A stretch of DNA of 64,000 bases from assembly GCF_000473045.1 (NCBI RefSeq), contig NZ_AXAY01000002.1:62001-126000 (forward strand), read 5' to 3'. Shown piece after piece: positions 62,207-64,000 of this stretch. This stretch comes from Bradyrhizobium sp. WSM3983. Lineage in GTDB: Bacteria > Pseudomonadota > Alphaproteobacteria > Rhizobiales > Xanthobacteraceae. The stretch's first letter is position 1. The number at the start of each line of letters is the position of its first letter. The position numbers and the translations under genes were made by a program. The notes under the pieces are model-generated. The model searched no databases. It saw only the letters and a list, made by a program, of their open reading frames with translations, and was not told the DNA's origin.

Positions 62207-62479
62207 ATGATCGTTTGTTCCTGTAACGTGCTGAGCGATGACGACATCCGCGCCGCCGTCGCCGAGTCCGACGATGCTGTGCGCCATGCCAGACAGGTTT
62301 ATGGATGCCTCGGCTGCAGCGCCGAATGCGGCCGCTGCGCCCGGACGATCAAGACCATCATCGACGAAGCGCTCGGCCCCTGTGCCAAGTCCTGCTGTTC
62401 CGGGTGCCCGCACAGCCACACGGTGGCAGCTAACGACGAGACGGCCCAGCCCGCGCAGTTTGCCCTCGCGGCCTGCTGA
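62207..62479 (+). CDS. bfd: bacterioferritin-associated ferredoxin
   Basis: A [2Fe-2S] ferredoxin of 90 residues that donates electrons to bacterioferritin to release iron. The start MIVCSCNVLSDDDIRAAV holds the first two cluster Cys (CSC, Cys4 and Cys6), and YGCLGCSAECGRCART holds the second pair. The usual family length is ~65; here the tail is extended, with CAKSCCSGCPHSH, four extra Cys and two His. It lies 133 bases upstream of bfr, each with its own Irr-type site. Confidence 0.93.
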   Translation: MIVCSCNVLSDDDIRAAVAESDDAVRHARQVYGCLGCSAECGRCARTIKTIIDEALGPCAKSCCSGCPHSHTVAANDETAQPAQFALAAC

Positions 62480-62552
62480 AGACCTCCTCAAATTCGGCTG
62501 AGCTTTTCCCCGGCTACGTCTCCGCAGCCGGTTGCCCTCGTCCTTGAACTCA

Positions 62553-62569
62553 TTTAGAAGCGTTCTAAA
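62553..62569 (+). promoter_or_regulatory. perfect ICE box (Irr site) upstream of bfr
   Basis: TTTAGAA GCG TTCTAAA is an exact palindromic match to the iron control element recognised by Irr in Bradyrhizobium. It ends 43 bases before the bfr ATG, a position suited to repression when haem and iron are low. Confidence 0.85.
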
Positions 62570-62612
62570 TTCGATTTAGGGCCGATTTGGACTACAAGAG
62601 CTGGAGTGAACC

Positions 62613-63101
62613 ATGCAGGGCGACGCAAAAGTCATCGACTATCTCAACAAGTCACTGCGTCACGAGCTGACTGCGATCAACCAGTACTGGCTGCACTACC
62701 GCTTCCTCGACAATTGGGGCCTGCTGGACATGGCCAAGGTCTGGCGCAAGGAGTCGATCGAGGAGATGGAGCACGCCGACAAGCTCACCGCGCGCATCCT
62801 GTTCCTCGACGGCTTCCCGAACATGCAGGTGCTCGATCCCCTGCGTATCGGCCAGAACGTCAAGGAGATCATCGAGTGCGATCTCGCCGCTGAAATGAGC
62901 GCGCGCGCGCTCTACCAGGAAGCGGCGACTTATTGCCACGGCGTCAAGGACTACGTCACGCGCGACCTGTTCGAGAAGCTGATGAGCGACGAGGAGCACC
63001 ACATCGACTTCCTCGAAACCCAGCTCGACCTGATCGGCCGCATCGGCCTCGAACTCTACACCCAGAAGCACGTCGGCGGGCTCGAGGGCGAGGGGCACTA
63101 A
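62613..63101 (+). CDS. bfr: bacterioferritin
   Basis: Haem-containing iron-storage protein of 162 residues, forming a 24-subunit shell. All ferroxidase ligands are present: Glu18, Glu51, His54, Glu94, Glu127 and His130. Met52, which binds haem between subunits, is present in IEEMEHADK. The start MQGDAKVIDYLNKSLRHELT is typical. It follows bfd in the order seen in many Proteobacteria and has a perfect ICE box in its own promoter. Confidence 0.97.
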   Translation: MQGDAKVIDYLNKSLRHELTAINQYWLHYRFLDNWGLLDMAKVWRKESIEEMEHADKLTARILFLDGFPNMQVLDPLRIGQNVKEIIECDLAAEMSARALYQEAATYCHGVKDYVTRDLFEKLMSDEEHHIDFLETQLDLIGRIGLELYTQKHVGGLEGEGH

Positions 63102-63124
63102 GCTCTCGTTCTGCTCTCTCCATT

Positions 63125-63208
63125 CGTCGTGGCCGGGCTTGACCCGGCCATTCACGTTTTGCCGCGCGACGAAGACGTAGATGCCCGGGACGAGCCCGGG
63201 CACGACGG
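63125..63208. repeat. intergenic palindromic repeat, 'ggccgggcttgacccggcc' class
   Basis: Contains the hairpin GGCCGGGCTTGACCCGGCC and a second, CCCGGGacgaGCCCGGG, flanked by gtcgt/acgac. It separates convergent bfr and the PPOX gene. Confidence 0.8.
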
Positions 63209-63228
63209 TCCATTTGCGAACCGCCCAC

Positions 63229-63843
63229 CTACAATTGCGTCTTGTAGCGCTCTTCCACGATCTCCTGGCTCTCCGGCTCGCCGAGGCTGGTCTGGTCGTG
63301 AATGACCTGGCTGATGCTCGGCATCACCGAGCGCTGCACCTTCTCCGGCGACCACAGCTTTGAGCGCATCAGCGCCTTGCCGCAGTGGAAATAGACTTCG
63401 CTGACAGCGACGCTCAGCACCGCGCGCGGCGGCTTGCCGAACTCCACCATCGAAGCGAGCAGATCCTGATCGGCCGACAGCGTGCCGCGGCCGCCGACGC
63501 GGAGCGTCTCGTCGATCCCTGGCACGAAGAACAGCAGATGCACGAAGCCCGAGCCTTCAACGACGTTGCGAAAACTGTCGATGCGGTTGTTGCCGGCACG
63601 ATCGGGCATTAGCAGTTGATTGGGGCCGGCAACGTGAACGAAGCCGATACCGCCGCCGCGCGGCGAGGCATCGACGCTGCCATCGGTAGCTGATGTCGCG
63701 AGCACGCAGAATGGCGACATCTCGATGAACTTCTTCGCATGCGCGTCGATCGCAGGACGTGCTTTCGCGATCACGCGCGGTGTCGGCTTCGCATAGATGG
63801 TGGCGAGGTCCTCGGCGCAAAGGTCGGTCACGAAGGTCTCCAT
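63229..63843 (-). CDS. pyridoxamine 5'-phosphate oxidase-family FMN protein
   Basis: A 204-residue split-barrel flavoprotein of the PPOX type (the MSMEG_1061-like subgroup). Residues ~40-80 read FIEMSPFCVLATSATDGSVD and ASPRGGGIGFV, then LLMPDRAGNNRIDSFRNVVE and GFVHLLFFVPG, the FMN-binding strand pattern of the family. It probably binds FMN or F420-like flavin and reduces or oxidises a small molecule; it is not the vitamin B6 enzyme PdxH itself. ATG 63843 (METFVTDLC) is used; the frame is open upstream through the truncated gene. Confidence 0.88.
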   Translation of the reverse strand: METFVTDLCAEDLATIYAKPTPRVIAKARPAIDAHAKKFIEMSPFCVLATSATDGSVDASPRGGGIGFVHVAGPNQLLMPDRAGNNRIDSFRNVVEGSGFVHLLFFVPGIDETLRVGGRGTLSADQDLLASMVEFGKPPRAVLSVAVSEVYFHCGKALMRSKLWSPEKVQRSVMPSISQVIHDQTSLGEPESQEIVEERYKTQL

Positions 63844-63862
63844 GATTGAGGCTTTAAGGATA

Positions 63863-63943
63863 TCACTCCCCGGCCTGCTTGTCCGGGATCCGGAGATGCG
63901 CGATGCCCGCCGCAAGGTAGAACGCCGCCAGCACGAAGCGCAT
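63863..63943 (-). pseudogene. possible truncated DoxX-like gene start
   Basis: The minus strand encodes MRFVLAAFYLAAGIAHLRIP then DKQAGE and a stop. The first 22 residues look like the opening membrane segment of DoxX-family proteins, but the rest is missing. It lies 19 bases before the PPOX gene. It may be a remnant or a short real peptide. Confidence 0.35.
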
Positions 63944-64000
63944 TGCGTGTTCGGTCGTTTTGCAGGGGCCATCAGCCGAACTAACACGCACGGCGGTCGG

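Overview
The window is GC-rich alphaproteobacterial chromosome and reads as Bradyrhizobium or a very close relative. The evidence is a D-tartrate dehydratase of the type characterised in Bradyrhizobium japonicum, an Irr-type iron control element (ICE) at a bacterioferritin locus, many rhizobial regulators and transporters, and several families of ~100-bp palindromic intergenic repeats. No phage, conjugative, IS or CRISPR material, rRNA or tRNA was seen; most of it looks like core chromosome with a few repeat-rich gaps.

Layout. (1) 1-4.1 kb, minus strand: pqqABCDE for the cofactor pyrroloquinoline quinone, with a prolyl aminopeptidase whose start overlaps the end of pqqE. (2) 4.3-8.1 kb, plus: a DUF6894 protein, then a tight run of amidase, glutathione peroxidase, DUF3297 protein and D-tartrate dehydratase. 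(3) 8.1-13.2 kb: DUF418 membrane protein, malonyl-CoA decarboxylase, and a divergent AraC regulator/MFS transporter pair. (4) 13.6-21.8 kb: a CPA2 antiporter with a universal-stress-like tail, facing an RND efflux pump and its adaptor, then an exported alpha/beta hydrolase. (5) 21.8-26.3 kb: a gene remnant, a Pho-box-like site, an exported phosphoesterase followed by a di-haem peroxidase, and an exported protein of unknown function. (6) 26.4-32.3 kb: flavin monooxygenase and cupin divergent from an AraC regulator, a hybrid histidine kinase, and an XRE-cupin regulator. (7) 32.5-40.4 kb: a peptide-type ABC importer whose genes enclose an amino-acid-oxidase-like enzyme and a 2-hydroxyacid reductase. 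(8) 40.4-48.1 kb: PHA depolymerase, a GST behind a consensus sigma-54 promoter, small proteins, an AraC-GyrI regulator, an SMP-30 protein, GNAT and a GMC oxidoreductase. (9) 48.1-48.9 kb: a gene-free block holding a strongly structured element. (10) 48.9-60.7 kb: MoxR ATPase and divergent VWA protein, two sulfurtransferases, an L,D-transpeptidase with tandem repeats, two NAD(P) enzymes, EttA and an MltB-type lytic transglycosylase. (11) 60.7-64 kb: two paralogous small exported proteins, an acidic glycine/serine-rich protein, bfd and bfr with ICE boxes, a PPOX flavoprotein and a truncated gene end.

Working units supported by spacing are the pqq operon, the amidase-to-tartrate-dehydratase run, the efflux pump pair, phosphoesterase-peroxidase, the ABC/oxidase cluster, and bfd-bfr. 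The observations most worth a second look are the structured element at 48.3-48.7 kb, the Pho-box-like array at 22.07 kb, the sigma-54 promoter at 41.74 kb, the ICE boxes at 62 kb, the in-frame minisatellite at the start of pqqC, and the pair of small proteins sharing a Cys-flanked C-terminal motif. No wholly novel multi-gene system can be claimed from the sequence alone.
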